A stretch of DNA of 64,000 nt, taken from the NCBI GenBank assembly GCA_964481145.1, contig CAYZTA010000007.1:62001-126000 (forward strand), in the 5' to 3' direction. This DNA is from Sandaracinus sp964481145 (GTDB lineage: Bacteria > Myxococcota_A > Polyangia > Polyangiales > Sandaracinaceae). The position numbers were made by a program, and so were the translations under genes. Below are positions 17,713-26,107 of the stretch, in pieces. The notes under the pieces were generated by a model that had not been told where the DNA came from, made no database searches, and saw only the letters and a program-made list of their open reading frames with translations. Position 1 is the first letter of the stretch. Each line of letters opens with the position of its first letter.

Positions 17713-18668
17713 GCGCTCTCATCGAACCTCGAACACTCGCGTTCGTTGCGGAGCGAATGCACGCGGTCATCGACGAAGTCGAACGCGTGTACGTCGGCCC
17801 ACGCAGCGTCCCCGAACTCTTGCTGATTTCTCTACTCGCGAAGGGACACGCGCTGCTCGAAGGTGTGCCTGGAGTCGCCAAAACGACCTTGTGTAAGGCG
17901 TTCGCCACCACACTCGGCGCGAACTTCAAGCGCATCCAGTTCACGCCCGATCTCCTGCCAGCGGACATCACCGGCACATATGTGTTCTCACCTCGCGATG
18001 GGAGCTTTCAGCTGCGTGAAGGGCCCATCTTCACGAACGTACTCTTGGGCGATGAAATCAATCGCGCGCCAGCCAAGACGCAGAGTGCGTTGCTCGAGGC
18101 CATGCAAGAGCACCAAGCGACGATCGAAGGCGACACGCGCCCTTTGCCAGCACCGTTCATCGTGCTCGCGACGCAAAACCCAGTGGAGCAGGCAGGCACG
18201 TATCCGCTCCCCGAAGCGCAAATCGATCGTTTCCTCGTGCGGCTCTTGATCGGTTATCCCAATGCGCGAGACGAGCGCGGGATCTTGCGCAGGTTCCTCG
18301 AGGGCTCGCCACCCATCAAGACCATTCTCGAACCCGAGCAGATTCTCGGCATGCAACAGCTCACGCACGAAGTGCACGTCGAAGACGAAATCCTCGATTA
18401 TGTCGTGCGACTCACATCATCGACCCGTACGCAAGCGCGGGTGTTTCTTGGTGCTTCTCCCCGCGCATCTCTCGCGCTCGTGCAAGCGGCCCGAGCACGG
18501 GCGCTCTTGTACGGTCGAGCCTTCGTTTTGCCGGACGACGTAAAGGCTCTCGCCGTGCCGGTGCTCGCGCACCGATTGGTGCTGACGCCTGAAGCGGAAA
18601 TGGAAGGCACTCAAAAAGATTCGCTCATCCACAAGGCGCTCGAACAAACACCGCATAGGCAGGCCTAA
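17709..18668 (+). CDS. MoxR-family AAA+ ATPase
   Basis: 319 residues. Walker A is GVPGVAKTTL near residue 56, Walker B LLGDEINRAPAKTQSALLEAM, sensor 1 VLATQNPVEQAGTYPLPEAQ, and the C-terminal lid is ASPRASLALVQAARARAL. MoxR ATPases are chaperone-like factors that act with von Willebrand A and DUF58 partners on metal-enzyme or complex assembly. The gene is coupled to its DUF4350 neighbour by ATGA and followed three bases later by the DUF58 gene. Confidence 0.95.
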   Translation: MSALIEPRTLAFVAERMHAVIDEVERVYVGPRSVPELLLISLLAKGHALLEGVPGVAKTTLCKAFATTLGANFKRIQFTPDLLPADITGTYVFSPRDGSFQLREGPIFTNVLLGDEINRAPAKTQSALLEAMQEHQATIEGDTRPLPAPFIVLATQNPVEQAGTYPLPEAQIDRFLVRLLIGYPNARDERGILRRFLEGSPPIKTILEPEQILGMQQLTHEVHVEDEILDYVVRLTSSTRTQARVFLGASPRASLALVQAARARALLYGRAFVLPDDVKALAVPVLAHRLVLTPEAEMEGTQKDSLIHKALEQTPHRQA

Positions 18669-18671
18669 GAC

Positions 18672-20354
18672 ATGCTGCCGATTCCGACGCCCTCGGCCGT
18701 CGCATGTTTCTTTGCGGTGATGGCGTGCATCGTGATCGGTGCGCTCTCAGGCTCGCTTGCAGCCACGACGCTCGGCGCGGCTGGAATGATCGGCCTTGCG
18801 GGAGCGCTCGCGGCGACCATTCCGCTCGGACGAAGAGTGCGTCGTCAGCATCTCGAGTTCGCCTGGTGGCTCGGACATGGCGACCCAGGCGCGGGCGGTG
18901 GAGCGGTGGTGCCCGGCGCGCCGTTCGACGTGAAGTGCTTCTTGCGACATCGAGGGAGCGAACCGCTCCTGCTCGAGTCGCTCGAACCGATGATCCCTGG
19001 GGGTGCGACGCGCATCGATGGAGAACCCGATGCGATCGCGATCGCAGGATCGGCGCGGACCGAGTTCTCGTTTCGATTCGTCGCGCCGTCGGTCGGAAGG
19101 GTCGTGCTCCATGGTTTGGCCGTGATGCTCCATGGGCCCCTGCGACTCTTTGCGGTGCCGCTTTATTTTCCGAATCCGTTGATCATCAAAGTGCTTCCTC
19201 ATGCGGCTGCGAGGCTGCCGAAGAACGCGCGCTTGATCCCTGGTTTGCCGCTCGAGCGGAGCGGGACGACGTTGCTCGCACCGCATGGCGGGGGAACGGA
19301 GCTGCGCGAGTTACGTGAAATGCGACCAGGCGATCCGTATAGCTCGATCGCATGGCGACCGAGCGCGCGGCGCGCGATGTTCGGTGTGCCCGGAGCCGTC
19401 AGCCAGGTTCGATTGCTCGTTCGTGAAGTCGATCAAGAAGTGCAAGAAACTCGCTATCTCGTGCTCGACGTGAGTGGGACGATGCGAGGCGGAAAGCCCG
19501 GGCATCGCAAGCTCGATCATTCGATCGAAGCCGTGGCGGCCGAGGCGCGTCGCACGCTCGGAGCGGGCGATCGATGTGGTTTGATGACGGTCGACGGCCG
19601 TTTGCTCGCGCATGTGCCGCCACGCGACGGTGCCCCCCATCTCTTACGGATCTTCGATGCGCTCCTCGCTGCCACCGAAGTGGTCGATCAAGACCTCGCC
19701 GATGTGGACGATGATGAAGTGTGCGCCATCGTCGGTCGTTACGTGCGACAGCAAGACGGGCTCGATTTCGCAAGCACGACAGGGCGAGATGGCTCTTGGA
19801 ACATGTCTCTGCTCTTACAGCACGTGACTCGCGCGCTCGCATCCGAACCCACCAAAGGCGAACCCATCGTCGCATCATCCCCGGCCATGGTCGCGCTGCG
19901 ACGCTTTTGTCGGGTGCGGGGGATTCCCCTCCCCTATCGACCGGATCCGCGCGATGGAGCAAAGGGACCCGGGCTCGCCCATGCGCTAAGACAGCTCGCC
20001 ACCAGAGCTTATGGACCGATGTCGATCACGATGATCACCGATCTCGATGGACTCGGAGATCCCGAACCCGTTCTTCATGCCGTGAAACTCTTACGAATGC
20101 ATAAACACGAAGTCTCTTTTATCGTGCCCGACGGGCCGAGCTTTGCGAATCCTGCCGTGACACCGCTCGAAAAGGAGCTGTTCGAAGTCTATGGACGCGG
20201 CGAGCGCAGGCGCGCCGCCGAGATGCGCTCTCTCTTGTGGCCGCTCGGTGCGTCATTGCATGTGGCACGCGCGGATGACTCTCCTGCGATGCTGCTTTGG
20301 AAGGCACGCTCTCGTCCCTCCGGTATGCGATCACCTCGCGCGGCGGGGATATGA
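18672..20354 (+). CDS. DUF58 / von Willebrand A-like protein, MoxR partner
   Basis: 560 residues. Two N-terminal membrane helices (about 10-50) are followed by a beta-rich segment and the DUF58 core GDPYSSIAWRPSARR. A vWA-like fold contains a MIDAS-type DVSGT near residue 277 and the later acidic strand TMITDLDGLGDPE. This is longer than most DUF58 proteins (300-450 residues) because of an extended vWA part. It probably works with MoxR. The stop overlaps the rsmA ATG as ATGA. Confidence 0.88.
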   Translation: MLPIPTPSAVACFFAVMACIVIGALSGSLAATTLGAAGMIGLAGALAATIPLGRRVRRQHLEFAWWLGHGDPGAGGGAVVPGAPFDVKCFLRHRGSEPLLLESLEPMIPGGATRIDGEPDAIAIAGSARTEFSFRFVAPSVGRVVLHGLAVMLHGPLRLFAVPLYFPNPLIIKVLPHAAARLPKNARLIPGLPLERSGTTLLAPHGGGTELRELREMRPGDPYSSIAWRPSARRAMFGVPGAVSQVRLLVREVDQEVQETRYLVLDVSGTMRGGKPGHRKLDHSIEAVAAEARRTLGAGDRCGLMTVDGRLLAHVPPRDGAPHLLRIFDALLAATEVVDQDLADVDDDEVCAIVGRYVRQQDGLDFASTTGRDGSWNMSLLLQHVTRALASEPTKGEPIVASSPAMVALRRFCRVRGIPLPYRPDPRDGAKGPGLAHALRQLATRAYGPMSITMITDLDGLGDPEPVLHAVKLLRMHKHEVSFIVPDGPSFANPAVTPLEKELFEVYGRGERRRAAEMRSLLWPLGASLHVARADDSPAMLLWKARSRPSGMRSPRAAGI

Positions 20355-21175
20355 GCATCGAGCATTGGGAAGATCCGAGGCGGGTCCTCGCACGTCACGG
20401 CCTCGCGCCCAAACGCGCTTTCTCGCAAAATTTCTTGGTGTCTCGCCATGCCGTCGAAGGCATCGTTCGCGCGCTTCGATTGAGCGAGGGAGAGCCCGTC
20501 ATCGAGCTCGGTCCGGGCCTTGGCACGTTGACGGGCGAACTCTTGCGCAGCGGTGCGCGGGTGATCGCGGTCGAAAAAGATCGCGAGATGATCGCGGTGC
20601 TCCGAGCCGAGCTCGGCGCGCACGAGCGCTTCGAAGTCATCGAAGGTGACGCAGCGACGGTCGATATCGCGGAGCTGGCGCGTGGGGAGCGCGTCGCGCT
20701 CGCAGGGAACCTGCCTTATGCGATCACCGGCGAGATCATGCGCAATCTCGGCAGACATGCAGAGAACCTTTCACGAGCCGCCGTGATGGTGCAGATGGAG
20801 GTTCGCGATCGACTGATCGCAGAGCCGAACACGCGCGAGTACGGCGTGCTTTCAGTCTTCATTCAAGCGCGCTTCGATGTGCGAACTGCGCTCAAGGTGT
20901 CGGCGAATGCATTTCATCCGCCACCGAAGGTGGAGAGTGCCGTCGTGATGATGGTGCCGCGTGAAGTGCCGCGCGCTCAGGAAACAGAAAACTTCCGGCT
21001 CGTGGTGCGAAGCGCATTTCAAGCGCGCCGAAAGACGCTGAGAAACGCGCTCGTGCAGGGGCTCGGCGCCGAGCGAGCGGACGACGCGCTCACGCGCGCG
21101 GAGATCGATGGACGCCGGAGAGGAGAGACGCTCAGCATCGAAGAGTTCGCGCGGCTCGCGGCGGAGATGGAGTGA
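20351..21175 (+). CDS. rsmA: 16S rRNA dimethyladenosine transferase RsmA/KsgA
   Basis: SAM-dependent enzyme that dimethylates two adjacent adenosines near the 3' end of 16S rRNA. The typical opening is KRAFSQNFLVSRHAVEGIVRAL. SAM motif I is ELGPGLGTLTGELL, with the EKD acidic strand next (VIAVEKDREM). The catalytic NLPYAIT motif and the C-terminal FHPPPKVESAVV are present. 274 residues is normal. The ATG at 20351 overlaps the DUF58 stop. Confidence 0.96.
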   Translation: MSIEHWEDPRRVLARHGLAPKRAFSQNFLVSRHAVEGIVRALRLSEGEPVIELGPGLGTLTGELLRSGARVIAVEKDREMIAVLRAELGAHERFEVIEGDAATVDIAELARGERVALAGNLPYAITGEIMRNLGRHAENLSRAAVMVQMEVRDRLIAEPNTREYGVLSVFIQARFDVRTALKVSANAFHPPPKVESAVVMMVPREVPRAQETENFRLVVRSAFQARRKTLRNALVQGLGAERADDALTRAEIDGRRRGETLSIEEFARLAAEME

Positions 21176-21213
21176 CGATCCAATCGAATCATGGAAGTAG
21201 GAATCAACCAAGA

Positions 21214-22608
21214 TCAGAGGCTGGTCGATACTGTGTCGTTTCGGACGGAATCTTCTTCTGACAGGCGCTCAATCTGATGCATCACGCGCAAGTGAATCGT
21301 GTGCACGAGTGAATCCACCCAGAGAGACCAATATGTGCGTGGAAACACATCGAGCGTGTACCACGTACGCCCATGAAGCCTCGTTCGGCCGCCGGGCAAT
21401 TCCTCGAGCACGAATTGTCCGTGGGTCGTCGCGAAATATCCATCGAGATGGGGTGGGCGCGAGCCATCCCAAGGCGTCATCTCGCGCATCGGATCGGGTT
21501 GCCTTCGCACATCGAACGAGAGCTCGTGCCCAGGGTTCCACACGGTGATCGGCTCTTCGAACTCCCCCGTCGTAAAACGACAACGGCGCAGAGCTCCGAC
21601 TCCTTCGCCTTCGATCGTTGCGCCCGTCGGAGCCGCGACCCCCGCTCGAAATATGAGTTCGGTTGGCGGGGGCAGCTCTTCGAAGGCCAACACACGATGC
21701 CACACGACCATGGGCGGGGCGTCGATCTCGATCACCGATTCGACCCTTCGATCCCCTTCGTGTGGCATGGGAGCGATGAATTCCGCCACGAGCCAAAGCG
21801 GAAGGATCGCCAACGTCGCCGAGCCGGTGGTGTGCGCACGGTTGCCGGTCAACTGCATGAGAGCGAACGCGATGCCCCATCCGACCGCCGCAGCAATGGC
21901 CGCCAGCGGCGCAGCCATGATGAGACAGACTGCACCCTCGATTGCAAACGCGAGCATCACGACGAAGCCAATCCCGAGCGCAAGATACGACGCGAGAAAG
22001 GTGCCGAGCGCGCTCGGTCCATGAAGACGCGAACACACGATCGTCGCGCAAAACGCCGAGATCGTTGGCGCACCCACGAAAAGCGCCGCGCCATACTCAC
22101 GAAAGATTCCAACCGAGATCCCCACCATCCCCAGCGCGATCACCGCGCCCGCAGCACCCCCCATCACGATCGCGCTTCCCACACCGCGCACTGGAACCCG
22201 CGATGGCGCCTCACGATAAGAGGCTGTGGGCGCGGGAAGGGGCTCACGCGACGGCACGCTCGCAAGCGCCAAAAAGAAGATGATGTTCGCGAAGGGCACG
22301 AAGAAGAGTGCGACGAGTGACGATGGCAGTCGCGCGTCCAGGAGTCGCCGCAATGTGAGCCAGACGCCGATGCCGATGAACGGGAGCGCTGCCCCCCACA
22401 TCGCGAGCCAATACATCTCGCGCCCGCCCGGGCTCATCAACGGTGCGTCGAGCGGGCTCACATAATAGAGCACTGTGTACGGCTGTTCGAACGCACGCGA
22501 AACGAGAAGATCGACGGCCGATTTAATTCCAAAAAGCACGACGCCGAGCGCGAGAAAGGGAAGGCGCGACATCGGCTCGAGCCGTTCGGAAAACTTTCGT
22601 GCTGTCAT
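21214..22608 (-). CDS. Polytopic membrane protein fused to SRPBCC-type domain
   Basis: 464 residues. The N-terminal 285 residues contain about seven hydrophobic helices (e.g. FLALGVVLFGIKSAVDLLV, ALFFVPFANIIFFLALA, GFVVMLAFAIEGAVCLIMAA). The first three may be DUF805-like. From about residue 300 a soluble domain begins RRVESVIEIDAPPMVVWHRV and ends RTYWSLWVDSLVHTIH, the pattern of START/polyketide-cyclase-like SRPBCC folds that bind hydrophobic ligands. Function unknown. It is convergent with rsmA and divergent from the epimerase. Confidence 0.75.
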   Translation of the reverse strand: MTARKFSERLEPMSRLPFLALGVVLFGIKSAVDLLVSRAFEQPYTVLYYVSPLDAPLMSPGGREMYWLAMWGAALPFIGIGVWLTLRRLLDARLPSSLVALFFVPFANIIFFLALASVPSREPLPAPTASYREAPSRVPVRGVGSAIVMGGAAGAVIALGMVGISVGIFREYGAALFVGAPTISAFCATIVCSRLHGPSALGTFLASYLALGIGFVVMLAFAIEGAVCLIMAAPLAAIAAAVGWGIAFALMQLTGNRAHTTGSATLAILPLWLVAEFIAPMPHEGDRRVESVIEIDAPPMVVWHRVLAFEELPPPTELIFRAGVAAPTGATIEGEGVGALRRCRFTTGEFEEPITVWNPGHELSFDVRRQPDPMREMTPWDGSRPPHLDGYFATTHGQFVLEELPGGRTRLHGRTWYTLDVFPRTYWSLWVDSLVHTIHLRVMHQIERLSEEDSVRNDTVSTSL

Positions 22609-22716
22609 GGCCGTGCACTATACGGAATCGCGTTGAGCGCGATCAATGCGACTCTGGTTATCGCACGAAACGCGATGTGAAAGCCGCGCTCGCGACTCAT
22701 TCGAATGGTCGTCTTC

Positions 22717-22745
22717 TTGATTCGTCTCGTCACAGTCCATATAGG
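22717..22745 (+). promoter_or_regulatory. Promoter of the epimerase gene, almost no leader
   Basis: TTGATT (22717-22722), a 17-nt spacer, then TATAGG (22740-22745). The predicted start falls within a few bases of the ATG at 22755. Confidence 0.5.
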
Positions 22746-22754
22746 CGGGAACAC

Positions 22755-23741
22755 ATGACGCGTCGTCTCACGGTTTCGAGCGAACGTTGGCCCATCCAAG
22801 GGATGTTCGCGATCGCGCGTGGGAGCAAAACACACGCGGATGTCGTGGTCGTCTCGATTCGCGAAGGGAATCACACCGGCCGTGGTGAAGCCGTACCCTA
22901 TACGCGCTATGGCGAAACCCTCTCGAGTGTGATCGCAAGCATCGAGGCGCTTGCACCAGACATCGAACATGGACTCGGCCGGGAGGCGCTCGCCAATCGT
23001 GCACGAGGCGCTGCACGAAGCGCGATCGATCTCGCGCTCCACGAGCTCGAGGCGAAGCGACTCGGTCACAGCGTCGCAGCGCGGATGGGGCTCACCAAGC
23101 CATCACGCATCCCCACGGCGTTCACCATCTCCGTCGACTCTTCAGAAAAAATGAAAGCACGCGCGCACACGCTGTGCGATTTACCGCTCCTCAAGATCAA
23201 ACTCGCCGGAGATGGATTCGACCTCGAACGTGTACGCGAAATCCGCGCTGCCGCACCGCGTGCCAAGCTTTGGGTCGATGTGAACGAAGGATGGGATATC
23301 ACCACATACGATGCGCTTGCACCGCGATTCGCAGAGCTCGGCGTGGCCTTGCTCGAACAGCCGCTCCCAGAAGCGGAGGATCACCTCCTTGTCGGTAGGC
23401 CGCGGCCTGTCCCGGTGTGTGCCGACGAATCTGCACACGAAGCGAGTTCGATAGGCCCGCTCGCCAATCGTTACGATGTCGTCAACATCAAGCTCGACAA
23501 GGCCGGTGGCCTGACCGGCGCGATGCTCGCGATCGAAGCCGCGCAGCGCGCACACCTGCGCATCGCGATCGGATGCATGGTCTCGACCTCCCTTGCGATC
23601 GCACCTGCTTGTTTGCTCACGGGCGAAGCCGATTGGATCGATCTCGATGGTTCGGTGTTGCTCGAACGCGATCGTGAAGGTGGGGCACGAATGGAAGGTG
23701 GCCACCTCGTCCCTCCAAACGAGGCCATGTGGGGTGGGTGA
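22755..23741 (+). CDS. Dipeptide (L-Ala-D/L-Glu-type) epimerase, enolase superfamily
   Basis: 328 residues. The capping domain is residues 1-120. The TIM barrel has the K-x-K acid/base motif LLKIKLAG near 147 and metal ligands in WVDVNEGW (about 175), LLEQPLP (about 201) and VCADESAH (about 226). The second catalytic Lys is in VVNIKLDKAGGL (about 247). This is the muconate-lactonizing subgroup pattern of dipeptide epimerases used in murein peptide recycling. The exact substrate cannot be read from sequence. The frame is open further upstream, but ATG 22755 matches the family N-terminus. Confidence 0.88.
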   Translation: MTRRLTVSSERWPIQGMFAIARGSKTHADVVVVSIREGNHTGRGEAVPYTRYGETLSSVIASIEALAPDIEHGLGREALANRARGAARSAIDLALHELEAKRLGHSVAARMGLTKPSRIPTAFTISVDSSEKMKARAHTLCDLPLLKIKLAGDGFDLERVREIRAAAPRAKLWVDVNEGWDITTYDALAPRFAELGVALLEQPLPEAEDHLLVGRPRPVPVCADESAHEASSIGPLANRYDVVNIKLDKAGGLTGAMLAIEAAQRAHLRIAIGCMVSTSLAIAPACLLTGEADWIDLDGSVLLERDREGGARMEGGHLVPPNEAMWGG

Positions 23742-23792
23742 GTCAAATCGTTTTGCGTTTACGCGCGCAGTGCTACCCTCGCGCACCTCGAT

Positions 23793-25226
23793 ATGAGCAG
23801 CACTGAACACAAGGGCGAGAGCTTCAAGGACCTTTTTGCGCGGGGCGATGTGCCGATCGCCAAGGCGCGCCGTCTTTCGGTTGGAGACGAAGTCGAAGGC
23901 GTGGTCGGTCATATCGGGCCCGAGTCGGTGTTCATCGATATCGGCAACAACCAGCAAGGCTATTTCGAGTCGATCGATCTCAAAAATGCCCAGGGTGAGA
24001 TGACAGTCAAGATCGGTGACGCGATCAAGGCGTGGGTCATCGAGCTCGATCATGGGCAGATCAAGCTCGGCAAACGCTTCGGCCGTGAGGTCGCGAGCTC
24101 CGAACGCTTTCGTGTGGCGTTCGAGCAGAACGTCGCCGTCGAAGGCAAGGTCACCGGAGTCAATAAAGGTGGCGCCGAAGTCGACCTTGGTGGCATCCGT
24201 GGCTTTTGCCCGTTCTCGCAACTCGATGATCGCTATACACAAGATCCTTCTCAATTCATCGGGCGTTCGCTCAGCTTCCTCATCACCAAGCTCAGCGACC
24301 GAGACGTCGTGCTTTCGCGACGCACGCTCCTCGAGCGCGAGTCACGCGATGCGCGCGAACGCGTGCTCAACACGATCGCGATCGGAAGCGTGGTCAAAGG
24401 ACGCGTCTCTCAGGTCCGCGAGTTTGGTGCGTTCGTCGATCTCGGAGGCATCGAGGGGCTCGTGCCTGCACGCGAGCTCTCACACGATCGTGTTCGCCCC
24501 GAAGACGTGGTGAACATCGGAGATGTGCTCGAGGTCCAGGTCAAAGGGATCGAGAAGAAGGGAGACAAGACCGAGATCACGCTCTCGCTCAAAGCGCTCG
24601 CCTCCGACCCGTGGTCGAGCATCGAAGCCATCGCCCCGGTGGGGCGCGTGCTCGCGGGACAAATCAGCAAGCTCGCAGATTTCGGCGCATTCGTTCGGAT
24701 CGCGTCTGGCGTCGAGGGATTGCTTCATGTCTCGGAGCTCGGGGCGCGCGTCAACCATGCGAAGGACGCGGTGGAGATCGGCCAACCCTTGCTCGTACGT
24801 GTGGTCTCGGTCGATAAAGAACGTCGACGCATCGCGCTCGCACCTGCGAGTGAAGGGGCGAGTGTCGGCGGAGAAGATCGAATCGACGCCTTCGTGGTCG
24901 GCGCGATCGTGAAGGCCACGGTCGAAAAGGTCGAGAACTTCGGCGTCGTCGTCCAAATCGCGGGCACCCGCGGACGGGTCGGACGCGCGGTGATTCCGAA
25001 CGCCGAAACCGCCACCAAGCCCGGCACGGATCTGCGTCGTGAATTCCCTGTGGGCCGTGAGCTCACGGCGAAGATCATCGAGGCGAGCGACAAGCGCACG
25101 CGCCTCAGCATCCGCGCAGCCGCCGAAGACGCCGAGCGCGCCGATTTCGATCAATTCCGCGCAAGCCAAGGCACGGGTGGGATGGGTACGCTCGGCGATC
25201 TCCTCAAGCGCAAGCTCAAGAGATAA
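23793..25226 (+). CDS. S1-domain RNA-binding protein (five S1 motifs)
   Basis: 477 residues made of five consecutive S1/OB folds starting near 28, 109, 196, 285 and 367. Examples are GSVVKGRVSQVREFGAFVDL and GRVLAGQISKLADFGAFVRI. The basic tail ends TLGDLLKRKLKR. It resembles ribosomal protein S1 but is shorter than the six-domain form and more divergent, so it may be a second S1-like protein acting in translation or RNA handling. It is monocistronic as far as I can see, with 90 bp before the next gene. Confidence 0.88.
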   Translation: MSSTEHKGESFKDLFARGDVPIAKARRLSVGDEVEGVVGHIGPESVFIDIGNNQQGYFESIDLKNAQGEMTVKIGDAIKAWVIELDHGQIKLGKRFGREVASSERFRVAFEQNVAVEGKVTGVNKGGAEVDLGGIRGFCPFSQLDDRYTQDPSQFIGRSLSFLITKLSDRDVVLSRRTLLERESRDARERVLNTIAIGSVVKGRVSQVREFGAFVDLGGIEGLVPARELSHDRVRPEDVVNIGDVLEVQVKGIEKKGDKTEITLSLKALASDPWSSIEAIAPVGRVLAGQISKLADFGAFVRIASGVEGLLHVSELGARVNHAKDAVEIGQPLLVRVVSVDKERRRIALAPASEGASVGGEDRIDAFVVGAIVKATVEKVENFGVVVQIAGTRGRVGRAVIPNAETATKPGTDLRREFPVGRELTAKIIEASDKRTRLSIRAAAEDAERADFDQFRASQGTGGMGTLGDLLKRKLKR

Positions 25227-25318
25227 GCGCAAATCTGCACGGTGGGGGGCCCGGTATCAATCATCTGATCAGCGAATCGTGGTGTTGCTCGGCCACCCCC
25301 GATGGCACACTGGCAGAG

Positions 25319-26035
25319 ATGGAAGAGTTCACGGCCATCGTGTTTGGCGCGCCCACCTTGGGTTGGACCATCGCGCTCGTCGTCGCGTTGATTTATTGGG
25401 TCACTGTCATCATCGGTGCGCTCGACGTGAAGGTCCTCGGTGGGGGCGATGCGCATTCCGGAGATCCAAGCGCCGATGGGCACGGGCACGATCATGCGGG
25501 CGACGGTCATGGAGCCGACGCGCTCGGCGCCAAAGAAGGAGCGCTTGCGGCGCTCATTTCGGCGCTGAAGCTTCGTTCGGTGCCGGTCACGGTGTCGCTT
25601 TCTCTCATCTTTCTTTTGGGTTGGATCGTCTCGTTTCAAGCATCGCGCTGGCTCGCGCCGCTCTTGCCAGGAGGCTCGTTCATCACGCATTCGCTCGTGA
25701 CTCTGCTCTCGCTGACGAGCAGCGTGCTCGGAGCTTCGCTCGCAGTGAGGCCCCTCGCTCCGCTGTTTCGTGTGCGGAGCGGCACTCGCCACGCCGAGCT
25801 CATCGGGAAGACGGTGCGCATCACGACCGGTCGCGTCGACATGCGCTTCGGTGAAGCCGAGCTCGATGATCGCGGCGCAGGTCTACGCTTACAGGTGCGC
25901 TGCGAAAACACCGACGCCCTCGCACGCGGAGATGAAGCGCTGATCCTCGGATGGAATGAAGGCGAGCACGCGTTCGAGGTCGAGCCGATGCATGAAGTCG
26001 AGGGGCGCGTGAATCGGCGTGTTCGAGGCGAATAG
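25319..26035 (+). CDS. YqiJ/OB-fold membrane protein, flotillin partner
   Basis: 238 residues. The first membrane helix is LGWTIALVVALIYWVTVIIGAL and a second set lies near 85-145 (VTVSLSLIFLLGWIVSF, LVTLLSLTSSVLGASLAV). The C-terminal domain, about 155-235, has the OB-fold/NfeD-like pattern (ELIGKTVRITTGRVDMRFGEA). The loop at residues 41-66 is unusually rich in Gly, Asp and His (DGHGHDHAGDGHG). YqiJ-type proteins pair with YqiK-type flotillins, as here. First gene of the three-gene module. Confidence 0.82.
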   Translation: MEEFTAIVFGAPTLGWTIALVVALIYWVTVIIGALDVKVLGGGDAHSGDPSADGHGHDHAGDGHGADALGAKEGALAALISALKLRSVPVTVSLSLIFLLGWIVSFQASRWLAPLLPGGSFITHSLVTLLSLTSSVLGASLAVRPLAPLFRVRSGTRHAELIGKTVRITTGRVDMRFGEAELDDRGAGLRLQVRCENTDALARGDEALILGWNEGEHAFEVEPMHEVEGRVNRRVRGE

Positions 26036-26107
26036 AATCGAATTTCGATCCGGTCCGAGGCTACACTCGCGCGCGCCTCGATTGCTACTGCGGGGCTTGG
26101 AGGGGAG

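Noticed and set aside
25303..25317. TGGCAC before the YqiJ-like gene as a second sigma-54 promoter
   Set aside because: The bases ten positions after GG are not GC (the following sequence is ACTGGCAG), so the -12 element is missing.
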